The notes beneath the pieces were generated by a model. That model saw only the letters and a program-made list of their open reading frames with translations, was not told the origin of the DNA and made no database searches. Both the position numbers and the translations under genes were made by a program. From contig CAKJVC010000090.1 in NCBI GenBank assembly GCA_918026815.1, positions 372,001 through 436,000 on the forward strand: a DNA stretch of 64,000 nt. Direction: 5' to 3'. Positions 34,968 to 45,124 of this stretch are shown in pieces. Position 1 is the stretch's first letter. Each line of letters starts with the position of its first letter. The DNA is from Chalara sp. BL73 (lineage: Eukaryota; Ascomycota; Leotiomycetes; Helotiales).

Positions 34968-35909
34968 TGTCCTTTGGCGGCCGTTAATATAGATAGTGTA
35001 CCAGTATTATTGCTTTCACAGGCCCTTAGCCTTGCATAGGAGTTTGGCCGGAATATACCCCTATGATCTTCGTACCTGTTTCATATACGTCATGCAGTTG
35101 GTATATTTCGATAGCTTGGAACCTTCACATTCCATGAGTGTATTACTTGAAAGATGACTTTCACGCCATCTGCCTTGACCTCGCTATTCCCGCAGTATGA
35201 GAATTCTGCTGAAGCGCCATTTATATATTTCTCATTTCTGCCCATTGTTAAAGCAAGGCATGAAATGCTCTACTTATAAAAGGCAGCTTATACTACTTCT
35301 TCTAAATTCCAATTGGTCCACATATCCCAGCGGACGCAGGATATCATGCGTGTTGTTCTTCCTGATTACTGGAGCCTTCTCCCTTCCCTGCCACGTCCTT
35401 TTCGGCTCCTCTTCCATATCTTCTTCTCTCGCTGGTCAATATGTTGGCTAATCATTATAGAAAGTGACAATCCAGCCCCCCAGGTGAGGATTAGGCAGGT
35501 CAAGAACGCGGAAGTCATGAACATTATTTGAGCGTTTACACACGAGAACAGAGCCAATATTTTGTAATCCGATTTGAATTACCGTTTTTGTGATTTGATA
35601 TATCTAGTGTTTTAACCCGGTGTTACTCATGGCATGCTATGTAACGGTATACATGGCGCCTTAGGACCGCAATCTCACCAATTGCAAACGAAAAGAAAAT
35701 GCCGTAAAATAAAACTAATGCTGAGCACTTGGTGCAACAATTAGAAAGTAGGAAAATAATGTATCAAGTCTGGCGGCGAGAAAAGCTGACTTAACTAGTT
35801 TGCAAGGCATGCCTGGAGATGAACTTACACTATCATCCTGACTCATATTGTTGATACTTGACTGCTGCATAGACTCACTGTCATGTAAAGATTCTTCTTC
35901 TTCGCAATT
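34968..35909. other. Intergenic
   Basis: About 940 bp. Short frames at 35197-35557 lie on both strands and look random. Nothing recognised. Confidence 0.5.
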
Positions 35910-36668
35910 TTACTCTGGAGTTAGTCGATGCGTAAATTCTGCAGGAGTTGTTGCAGGCTGTTGTGGCGTGGAAGAATTGGCACTCGAGCCATAAATTGCT
36001 CCCGGTTTTTGTTTCCGACGATGTCCTTCCCTCGCCTTCGCTCTCGCCGCATTCCTTCCGCCCATCGCCTTTACCAAGGTTACACACATCATGCCTCTCG
36101 TATACTTTGGTATACCATTTCCCGTTGTAACGTTTAATGTTTTCGAAGAAATTTTTATATCGGAGTATTCATCACCATGGCAGCTTGTGTCATCGTCACT
36201 GTCATCGATATTATTGACAACTTTGTCCACGTTATATGGGGGGCTTGGAACCATTTTCGGGTCTTCATGATTTCGCACGACGTAGGAGACCATATTCTTA
36301 AAGCAAGGTTCCCTAACCAAACTAACCAGACCGGGACTGGAAGGGATGGGCTTGCCCACCATCTCACAGAATATTTCAGCATTCACCCAAAGCATCGATC
36401 TGACTCTGCTGGTGCTCCTTGAGACTCGAACAGCTTCTTAGGAGTTGCGCATATCTTTTCTTGGTGGGGAAGAACATCCATCCATTGCATAATAGGCAAC
36501 ATTGATAGGTTGACCGTATTGAACTGCTTGTAAAGCGTAAACACGTCGCGAGGTCCCATACCAAACTTCTCATAATTCCAAAGGGTCGTAGATTGATTCG
36601 AAGCAGTCTAGGCCGAGAGGAGGCGGAGTATGGTCTTCGAGTATCGACTGCTTCTTCTGTGGAGGCAT
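35910..36668 (-). pseudogene. Frameshifted hypothetical gene, unknown family
   Basis: On the minus strand, three protein-like runs occur end to end in different frames. MPPQKKQSILEDHTPPPLGL...CFESIYDP starts from the ATG at 36668. WNYEKFGMGPRDVFTLYKQF...VLPHQEKICATPKKLFESQG covers about 36575-36420. The last run, LWVNAEIFCEMVGKPIPSSP...PCFKNMVSYVVRNHEDPKMV, continues through acidic and basic segments to a stop at 35910. The shifts fall near 36583 (one extra T in CCTTTGG would do) and near 36405. No GT-AG intron fits either place. The coding character of all three runs is good, so this looks like a recently broken gene, or one with two assembly errors. Function unknown. Confidence 0.45.
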
Positions 36669-37439
36669 CGCGGGCGATGTGGAAATAGAGAGAGAGAGTG
36701 GTGTTCTGCTGTAGTTTGTTGTTGCTCACTTTAGATGTACCCTCTATAATGATGTTTGGAAGCTCAGAGCTGCTGGGGTGGTAGATATGTTGGACATTCA
36801 TGCCTCAGGCATAGAAGGCACTAACCCTTAGGGACAAACCGCTCCTGAACTTGCTCTAAGTTTGCGAAAAGTACAGCACGGCGATCGCAAAGGAGATGAA
36901 GGTTGCACGATGAGCATGACAGCGGTGCGGTGCGTAGTTTAGGTGCGCCTGAGGGAATGGTACTTTAGCACGAGCAAGCGCTCTACGGAAGATGATTTGA
37001 CCGTTCATCATCCATGCTACATCGATTCAAAACGGGACGTACGTATTTTCCATGACAAAATTTCTAGTTGGGAGGTATTGACTGGATGGGTGCTGCATGC
37101 GGTAGCAATTCGACGACACTTAGACTGAGAATACCTGCATATGAAGGTTTTGGGATGGTTCTTGTTGGTGTTGCATCGATTGCTAATATTCTCCTGCGTA
37201 GAGGGCATATGGCAGGGGTTGGATGCTCGTATGGCCCAAAACAGCGGGTAAGCAAGAAAAAAAAAACTCCTAGCTCCCCTTTTCCTCAATCTAATAAAAA
37301 TTGAAGTAGTACTATTACTTGAAAAATTACATTTAGTTTCAATTAAATCACTAATCAAAGACCTTGGCAGGACTAATCGTACATGTTTTACTCTTTTGGC
37401 GCTTTCATTCCCACCTGTGATAAGTAATAATAAGGGGGG
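36669..37439. other. Intergenic
   Basis: About 770 bp downstream of the transcription-factor gene, with an A homopolymer at about 37257-37267. The plus frame at 37068-37304 has no domain. Confidence 0.45.
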
Positions 37440-39276
37440 TTAAGCGAGAGCTGTTGAGAACTGATGGACGCCCCAATCGCCCATCCACTCCTGCCAAAAC
37501 CCATCATCAATCACAAGCCCACTGTCGCACATATATTGATCCCCTAGCTCATGATCTTCTGCTCCCAAGTCTATTCTACCCACCTGGCCCTCTACCTTGT
37601 CTTCAAAGTTCCGCTTCGCCCACTTCATCATCCTCGCATGCTGCAGAAAGGTGTTATCCTCCTCTGTCCCTCCATTCTGCATACCGGCCGCCTGGAAGTT
37701 TTGACTCATTTGCTCGAAGAGAGAAGGCATTGAGATTAGGGTCCGTGCGTAGTCCGCGTCCCAGCCCGGATGCTCGAAGAGAACCAGCTTGCTGAGAGCG
37801 AGGAGTGATGTGGCAAGGGATGTCCAGGCGGGGAATGGAAGGTGCGGGTATGTAGATGGCGGAATCTGGAACAGAGTGTTGAAGTATGATTGTAGGGATG
37901 TGAGAAGGGAGGAGAGAAGGGTTATTCGGGACTTGTTGTGCGGTTCGTGGGGCGAGGCGGTAAGTTCTTTGACGACGATGCTGTAGAGAGATATTTCGGT
38001 AAAGTGGTATTGTAGGGTCAGGTAGTCTGATGGTGGTAGTCAGTTTTTTACCTCTCAGAGGTGCTGGCGAGAAGGGCTTACGATTATCCTGAAGTTTAAG
38101 TGGAAGGGACTGTTTCTTGGCCTGTAGTTCTTTCTCCAAGGAATGAATTAATAGCATGACTGGCGCGTTTAATGTGAAAGGTTGTGCCATGTCAGGACTA
38201 TTAAGACTATTCCATATCCTCAGTGAAACAGATTCTAACCGAACGAGTTGTCCTAGATGTACGTCTGTCGAGATTTCATGATTGCCGAGTAGAGTAGAGC
38301 AACACTTTTCTGTATAATCCGTGAACGGCATCGCATGTATCTTTTGAGAATACGATGATATGCTGCATTTAGTCAGATCTCTTACGTTTGAAACGTTGAG
38401 AATAGCTCTAAATCGGCCTACATTGAGCTCAGGTAATAACATCCAAGATAAGACCTCATCATTTCGGTTTCCGAAGCTTCCAGCGGCCGTGTTGAAGCAG
38501 GCTCAGTAATACAAAATCGAGCTTTTGTCGCTTGTGATATGTAGGCCTCTCTCGCACTTAAGACTTGTTGGGGTCTATTCAGTCCTAGCTCACCAACCAT
38601 CGCGATGGCAAGCTGAATCAAGTATGATATTTGAGCATTGCTGCGATGTTGATAGTTGCACCTAAAATGCTAATCAGAGCTTTCCCAAATTGGCATGGGG
38701 TCTAAGAGCAAACCAAGAGATGTATACTAAAGTTCCTTGAAGTAGATCAAGACTCTTCTCGCTATTGACAACGACACGTAAGCTTAAATACTCTAAGAGT
38801 CTTCGTCCATACTTTCGAAGATATGGAATCTTGCGTGTAGACGCTGCCAGCATAATAGCTGTGAAGAGAAAGGGCTTCTCTGAGTAAAGTGTAGGAGGTG
38901 AAATACTTGTCGAAATTTCAATGAATGGGAAATATTGAGTCATTTCATATCGGAAGGTGTCAAGCCGAGATTGCTGTTCCTCATCCTGGAGGTGAAGATC
39001 AAGTAATGGTTCGTATCTAGATGCTCGAGGTGGTACTACAACGGGTGAGGCTCCTTGCGATAGTGGAGGTGTTGGCAGGATACGCCTCGCTGTCGTCTGT
39101 TGGCGAAGAACGTTCTGTATTGGAGCGCCATCATTCATCAAGGGAGCATTGGCACTGATATGTTGCTGAGACGTAGAAATCGAGAGCTGGGTGTTTTGCG
39201 CTTGAGAAAGCAGACAGACCAAATCATCCAATCTTCGCTCCAGTAAACCTACGCGACTTTTGTATCTTCCAGTCAG
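37440..39276 (-). CDS. Fungal-specific transcription factor (middle homology region), 5' end uncertain
   Basis: Four supported exons on the minus strand: 39276-38714, 38661-38422, 38362-38082 and 38026-37440; introns of 52, 59 and 55 nt (donors GTTTGC, GTAGGC, GTAAGC), frames consistent throughout, about 557 residues. The first exon opens with a coiled segment SRVGLLERRLDDLVCLLS, the linker that normally follows a Zn2Cys6 cluster. Next come a Pro/Gln/Thr linker and the fungal-specific regulatory domain: LLDLHLQDEEQQSRLDTFR, YFPFIEI, LLQGTLVYISW, IQLAIAMVGELGLNRP and SYLGCYYLSS. There is no in-frame ATG at the beginning, so an upstream exon is needed. 39534-39479 (MSLECIPQPPRKRREVKEP, donor GTAAGA) is a fair candidate. 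The zinc cluster expected between them is not intact (see 39285-39440). Divergent from a drug transporter, whose gene it may control. Confidence 0.72.
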
Positions 39277-39284
39277 CTACAAAG

Positions 39285-39534
39285 TAGAATGTGCCAATGA
39301 AGTATAGAGGTCCGCTAAAAGGTCCTAAGCAGAATATATTTCGTTTTCTTCGAATGTTAAGAAAGAACCATTCGTTGTACATTACATGCACCAGCGGAGA
39401 TGATGAAACAACGATTAAATGCACAATATATACAGACGTTCTCAGAAATAACTTTCTACATTAAAATTAGGTTCTTACGGCTCTTTCACTTCTCTACGCT
39501 TTCTTGGAGGTTGCGGGATGCACTCCAAAGACAT
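39285..39534 (-). pseudogene. Degenerate zinc-cluster 5' region of the transcription factor
   Basis: Minus strand. The exon-like start at 39534-39479 encodes a basic peptide ending in PRKRREVKEP before a GTAAGA donor. Downstream, about 39438-39350 reads VCIYCAFNRCFIISAGACNV, resembling the C-x2-C...C...C spacing of Zn2Cys6 domains. Later cysteines are missing, a stop follows, and the basic run HSKKTKYI or, in the next frame, RRKRNIFCLGPFSGPL comes after. No splice choice I tried gives an intact C6 cluster. Either the DNA-binding domain is lost, or the sequence has an error or an unusual exon here. Confidence 0.4.
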
Positions 39535-40336
39535 CCTTGTACAGCTATATACTTTAAGTTAGCCCGATCCCCTCGAGATGCTATCAGATTCATACCGTTC
39601 ACAACCCGTTTCTGTTCCTTTTACGCATTTGGCTTTTGATGATGAGCAACTTCGGCATGCACGTGAGTGACGAGGTGTGTGGGAACTGGTCTGCCATTCC
39701 GCCATATTTTCCGTGTTGATGCTTGTCGGATATCCGGGATTTGTGAATCTGGTCTATGGAAATCGTTTTCGTGATTATAGGTATAAAAGGGAGAAACTTC
39801 AATTTGATATTCGAGGAGAGATGAAGAACTCGTCGGGAAACGGTAAAGGAGATAATCCCGCCCGACCAATCACCTGTCAGTTTGGTATGTCGTTAGCCAA
39901 GCTGAAAGCCAAGCCTTCGATGTCAGCGGTTTATGATTGACGATTCGTCAGCCATCATTCGGGCAAACGACAATGTCGAACTTCCATCACAACTCAATGT
40001 CGTAGAGTGCCATAGAAGTTTAGAAAATGTGATAAAAACTCCCCAATGATAGCCCTTGAGGAGCGGCGTCTCCCGGGGCCGGTTTGTGCTGACGAACATT
40101 CTTATTGCTTTTATACAACGAGCCTTAAGCTTTATTGCCGTCTTTCCATTTCCTGAGCTTAAGCATAATTCTTAATCCTCAATTCTTCCTTCGTTTTTAG
40201 AACATTTTATCTCTAAAAGCTTTTTTGACCAAGAGCAAAACTGGCTGAAATTGTTCTGCCTAGTAAGCATATAGATCACGTATCGAGAGACCTATAGAGC
40301 TGTACTTACAGCAACATAGAATTTCCATCCGACAAT
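39535..40336. promoter_or_regulatory. Divergent promoter, transcription factor / DHA2 transporter
   Basis: An 800-bp spacer between outward-facing genes. A CGG-N6-CCG inverted triplet (40064-40075), the type of site bound by dimeric zinc-cluster regulators, lies 260 bp before the transporter start. A CCAAT box is at 40043-40047. The plus frame at 39677-39940 is probably spurious. Confidence 0.45.
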
Positions 40337-42324
40337 ATGGAACAGATACAAGATGAGAAGTCGGAAAGAAGAAAGGGTCTTACTCCAAAGCCATCTTCAT
40401 CTCCATCTGTGTCTTCAGACCCCTCGACCAACAAGGAACCTCAAAACCATTCTCGGCATCCACTGACTGCTGAAGAACCTCCACAAAACGAGGAAGTTGC
40501 ATATCCAACTAGCATCAAAATGGCACTCACAACATTGGCTCTCTTACTTGCTGCATTTCTCGCAGGTTTGGTATGCTGAATTTCCACTCCCACCGGACCA
40601 TCGAGACCCGTAGGCTGACGGCCATAGGATCGAACCATAGTAGCAACCGCGGTTCCCAGGATAACTTCGGATTTCAACTCTCTCGACGATATCGGGTGGT
40701 ACGGTTCGGCGTACCTCCTCACCAACTGTTCATTCCAGCTCCTCTACGGTAAGATGTATGGCGTGTTGTCCATCAAGAAAACATTCCTAGCCACAATCGT
40801 GATCTTTGAGATTGGGTCTATTGTGTGTGCCACTGCGCCAAACTCGGCGGCCTTGATTATTGGACGGGCAATTGCAGGCCTGGGTTGTGCTGGCATCAAT
40901 TCTGGGGTTATGGTTGTGAGTCTTCCTTTTATCTTATGTTCATGTTGTTGGTGTTTCGGAGTGAATATTGAGGTTTCGAAATTCTAGATCATCTCATTTA
41001 CCGTGCCGATGAGGACAAGGCCAGTATATACAGCTATGATCGGTGGAGCCGCGGGTATAGCAAGCGTTACAAGTCCTCTTCTTGCAGGTAGATATCACTA
41101 TAAATGACCTAAAAGCCCATGTTTGCTGATACCTGTCCATAGGCGCATTCACTGACAGTGTCACGTGGCGTAAGTCTAGATGTTTTTCTACATTGGCTTT
41201 GTACTGACTGTGTCCAGGCTGGTGCTTTTACGTCAATCTCCCTATCGGTGGATTCTCCCTCCTCGTGATAGCTTTCTTGCTTTCAATCCCTCAAGACTCA
41301 AAACGTGTCGGTAGCACTCCGCTCAATTACGTCAAACAGTTCGATCTTCTTGGATTATTTATCTTCGTCCCCGCAAACGTTTGCCTCCTTCTCGCTCTAG
41401 AATGGGCTGGCAACACCTACGCCTGGAACTCCTGGCGCATAATTTTCTTACTCTGTCTCTGCGGACTCCTGTTTGTGATATGGGGCGCGGTGCAGTTCTG
41501 GAAAGAAGATCTTGCAACTCTTCCACCACGTATCATGAAGCAGAGGTCAATGGCTTTTGCGTCGTGGTATGCGTTCTCGCTGACAGCTTCCACAATGGTT
41601 GTGACGTACTTTCTTCCCCTTTGGTTCCAGTCTATTAAAGGTGCCTCAGCGACACGATCCGGGATAGACTATTTGGGAGTGACGGTAGGCGCCAGCGTGT
41701 TCTCCATCCTTGCTGGTATATTTGTACGTCCCGTCTTACTAAACCACTTCCGCTGCCCTGTCTAATATGCTGCAGACCACAAAAATAGGCTACTACGTCC
41801 CAATGATGATTCTCGGTTCCGCACTCCTCTGTATCGGATCCGGCCTCCTGACGACTTTGAAAATTGACACCCCGAGCCCAAGATGGATTGGGTATACAGT
41901 CATCATCGGTGCCAGCTTGGTCGGATACCAACAGCCCATGCTCGCAGCCCAAGTCGTCTTTAACAACTCCGCAGCCGATGTATCCACTGGTGTCTCGGCC
42001 ATTATCTTCTTCCAGACCCTTGGTGGCGCTATCCTCATTTCAGTTGGTCAGACTGTGTTTTCCAACCGTCTTCTTTCCACACTGCGAAAACAGGTTCCTG
42101 GCCTGGATCCGCAGGTTGTGGTTGGCAGTGGTGCTGCGGGGTTGAGGGAAGCGGTAGCGAAGGTGGGAGAGAGATTCGTGGAGGGTGTGTTGGTGGCTTA
42201 TGATGATGCTATTGCGAGAGTTTTTGTGGTCGCTTGTGTGATGGCTGGGATTAGTATGGTGGGTGCGTTGGGCATGGAGTGGAGGAGCGTCAAGGAGAAG
42301 AAGCCAAAGGTGGAGAAGAATTAA
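40337..42324 (+). CDS. MFS drug:H+ antiporter, DHA2 (14-helix) family
   Basis: Six exons: 40337-40570, 40628-40915, 40988-41087, 41143-41169, 41218-41723 and 41776-42324. Introns are 48-72 nt (donors GTATGC, GTGAGT, GTAGAT, GTAAGT, GTACGT), the fourth exon is only 27 nt, and the frame closes at 567 residues. A hydrophilic N-tail of about 58 residues is followed by fourteen predicted helices. Family motifs: [13 protein letters not shown] at the end of helix 1, [16 protein letters not shown] (motif A region), [11 protein letters not shown] (motif B region), [13 protein letters not shown] after helix 6, and QQPMLAAQ in the second half. Such pumps export toxins, fungicides or self-made metabolites across the plasma membrane. 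The opposite-facing regulator gene supports a local regulatory pair. Confidence 0.93.
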
Positions 42325-43062
42325 TTCAAAGTACCATAGTCGGAGTGCTGAACATTGAGTGGGAGATCGCGGTGGTATGTTTCTGTTAGGAGAATACTTA
42401 GTAATGTGGTTTTCGGGGGTCGCCTGTGTTTTGAGTTAAGTTGCCGAGATGAGTTGTGGTGCTAGGTGTCATTTGAAACATATGAGATATGATGAAGGAG
42501 TAACCTAGGTCAACGTGTATAAAATCCTGTGTGAGCTGATCTTGGGTGTTAGTTTTTGGTAGGATCAGCTAACAGGTGGTGTCATTTCTCATCTGACGTA
42601 TCTTTCGGAGGCTCTGAGTTATTATTTAACAGCATGGATATTGCTGAAAAATCAAAAGGTCACCATGAAACGAAACAAATCACAAGGCATCATTGCACGA
42701 TGAACTGTTATTGGAGTAAATGATTGTCAAAAGCTAAAACTAAAGCATCATTTTTCAACTCCCCTCCTCGTCAACGGTAAACCTCGGGTCCCTCCCTTCT
42801 TCCCATCAGCACAATCTATCTTCCACCTCAAAATTCAACAAAATTATGTACAAGAAGACTCTGATTTCAAATCCTACACATCAACACACAACAATGCAAT
42901 AAAACAAAAGAACTCCTGCAAATGTTGGTATCAGCAAACAATGAAGCGCAAGCAATGCAGAGCAAGCAGCCAGCAACATCAGAACAAAACATCGCATCTT
43001 ATCATATAACAACGACCGTCAATATCATAACGTCATTTCGTGATTCTTCCCCATCACTAGAG
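42325..43062. other. Convergent 3' flanks
   Basis: About 740 bp between two genes that end toward each other (transporter and Uds1 protein). Presumably both 3' untranslated regions; no gene seen. Confidence 0.5.
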
Positions 43063-45124
43063 TCAATACCCATGCAAGCCTTGGAAGGCGACAGCATTCA
43101 AGGTAAGCCCCTCAACTGGTGACTTGGCCATATTGGTCTCGGATTCGTTCTCCTCCTTCTCTTGTACAGGAGGATTTTCGATAGCCATTCTCTTGATCTC
43201 CTCTTCCACATCCGCGAGCAGGGCAGATATGTCCGAATCAGCATAGATACGGATGCTCTCCACGTCCCGCCTGTTACTCGGCTCAGGGCTGCTGACCTCA
43301 ACTGGTGCCGCCAGGCGTTGTGGGCTCACTGCTCCTTCTCTGTGTGGGCTCTGATTGCTTGGGCTGGTCTTGGTAGGTGACCGCGGTGGCGTTGACATAT
43401 CCTCATCACGGTTCATTGGTTGCATAATCAAAGCACCAGCGACGTGCTCAAGAAGCTTTTGGCGGACACGGGTACGCCTGTTCTCGGCTTGCTCAAGCTT
43501 GGACACCCAATCATCGATGCTCGCGTCAAGTTCTGAGAGTGCTTCTTCTTGCTTAAGAATTGATTCGTGAGAGAATCGTGCGACACGAGGGGAGCGAAGG
43601 TATGTGCATATTCGATCGTGGAGATTGCGACGCCCTGAACGGAGGGATCGGTGGGTCTTACGAAGATATTCACAGCGCTCATCCAATCCTCGCAGCTCAC
43701 GTGACAGATCATCGACATCTCTTGAGCTGAGAACCTCGAAGCGGGATGCTTGCCCATAAGCTTGCTTGCGGATGATTTCCATCTCGTGGCTAGTCATTGT
43801 TTTCATGGCGTCCTTGGCGCGGACGCCTTGTGGGAGGGTTTCGAAAGCTTTCTGCTCATCAGCAGGAGAGGCTTTGATGGAAGGTTTGCGCTTCATTGGA
43901 CTGTTTTCGAGGCGTTTCTTTGGACGTCCACGATCCATTATTGATGCTTCAGATTCATGGCGGCGGTGCCCAGGCTGGTACTCTTGCTTATGGGTCACTT
44001 CAGATAAGCCTCTTGAATGATTTACAGGAGGTGCAGCGCCAGCACTCCAGGGCTTGGGTGACGAGCGGCCATCAGGTGCTGAAGTTGGTAGTGCTGAAAG
44101 TGGTGTGTTTGTTATAAATGGTGTATTAGATACTGATGTTGCTGCGGTAGAGGCGAGGGAGACTGCAGAGGCCGAATATGGTGCGGGTGTGTATGGTGTG
44201 TAAGGTGTGCCTTTAGGGGCATTCTCCAGCATCCGAGCACTTTTTGGAGGAACTGCTGGTGGCTCGGTACTAGCTCTGATCCTGTTATGCGAGCCTTTGT
44301 GAGCAAGTTTAGGTTGAGGAGCGGATGAAGTAGGAATGACTAGAGGAGCTAAGATTTTTGGTGAAAGTGGTCTCTTGGGTGATGCCGATCTTGAAGCATT
44401 TTTGCCATCCTTTTTCGCTTGACCCTGTTGTTGCTCTGCTGCTATCTCAGCACTTTCATCAAACGCCGGGCCGGATATTAATGAAAGCATGCTCTCGCCA
44501 AAAATATGCTGTCTCCAATTGTTACCCGGCGCACTGATGGATCTTTCGTGCATAGGCGGCCGGCCTGGTATTGTGGCTGTGATTGATCAGTATAATATCT
44601 AGCAATTCGATCTTCGCCGAACTCACGAGAATCCATAGCTATTTCTTGAACTGTAGTCATTGGGCCTAACTCTGGGACGCTGACTTTTCGACGACGAATT
44701 AGGCTTTGCTCTTTGGGTTTTGTTCGAACGTTTGCTCCAACTGTAGGCCTGTCCCTCTCCCCGTTCCCCATGGATCCCGTTGTTGATGAAAGGGACATAT
44801 CTGGCTCCGGACTTGGGCTCTTTCTCCCAGGCTTTATTGACAGGTTTTCCTTGGAGGGAAACAGGCCATACTTCCGAGGCTCGAGTGGTTGATGCATTCT
44901 CCAGACAAATTTCTCTTTTTCTTCTGTGGGTGTTTCCTTTCCTTGATTATCCTTCCCTGTTCCCTGATTATCCTTTCGCTGACAGTTTGTAAGTAAGTTT
45001 GTTGCCATAATGTCTCTGATTGACATACCTCTTGTGAGGAATGTGGTGATAGCTCTCGGGCTATATAATTATTCATCCCGACCGTGCTTGCAGCATCAAG
45101 CATGTAGTCTGCAATGTGAGCCAT
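43063..45124 (-). CDS. Uds1 (up-regulated during septation) domain protein
   Basis: Three exons on the minus strand: 45124-45029, 44978-44627 and 44576-43063; introns of 50 and 50 nt (GTATGT; GTGAGT with branch CTGAT), frame closed at 653 residues. The N-terminal 400 residues are low-complexity, rich in Ser/Pro/Lys, with several SPxK/R- and SxP-type sites suitable for cyclin-dependent kinase. The conserved Uds1 domain (about residues 408-540) contains AMKTMTSHEMEIIRKQAYGQ, a heptad-rich coiled coil (LSRELRGLDERCEYLRKTH) and LHDRICTYLRSP. The acidic C-terminal tail ends LHGY. Family members are expressed at septation and are likely cytokinesis or polarity scaffolds. The ATG at 45124 is the first in frame; the very long upstream gap is notable. 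Confidence 0.87.
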
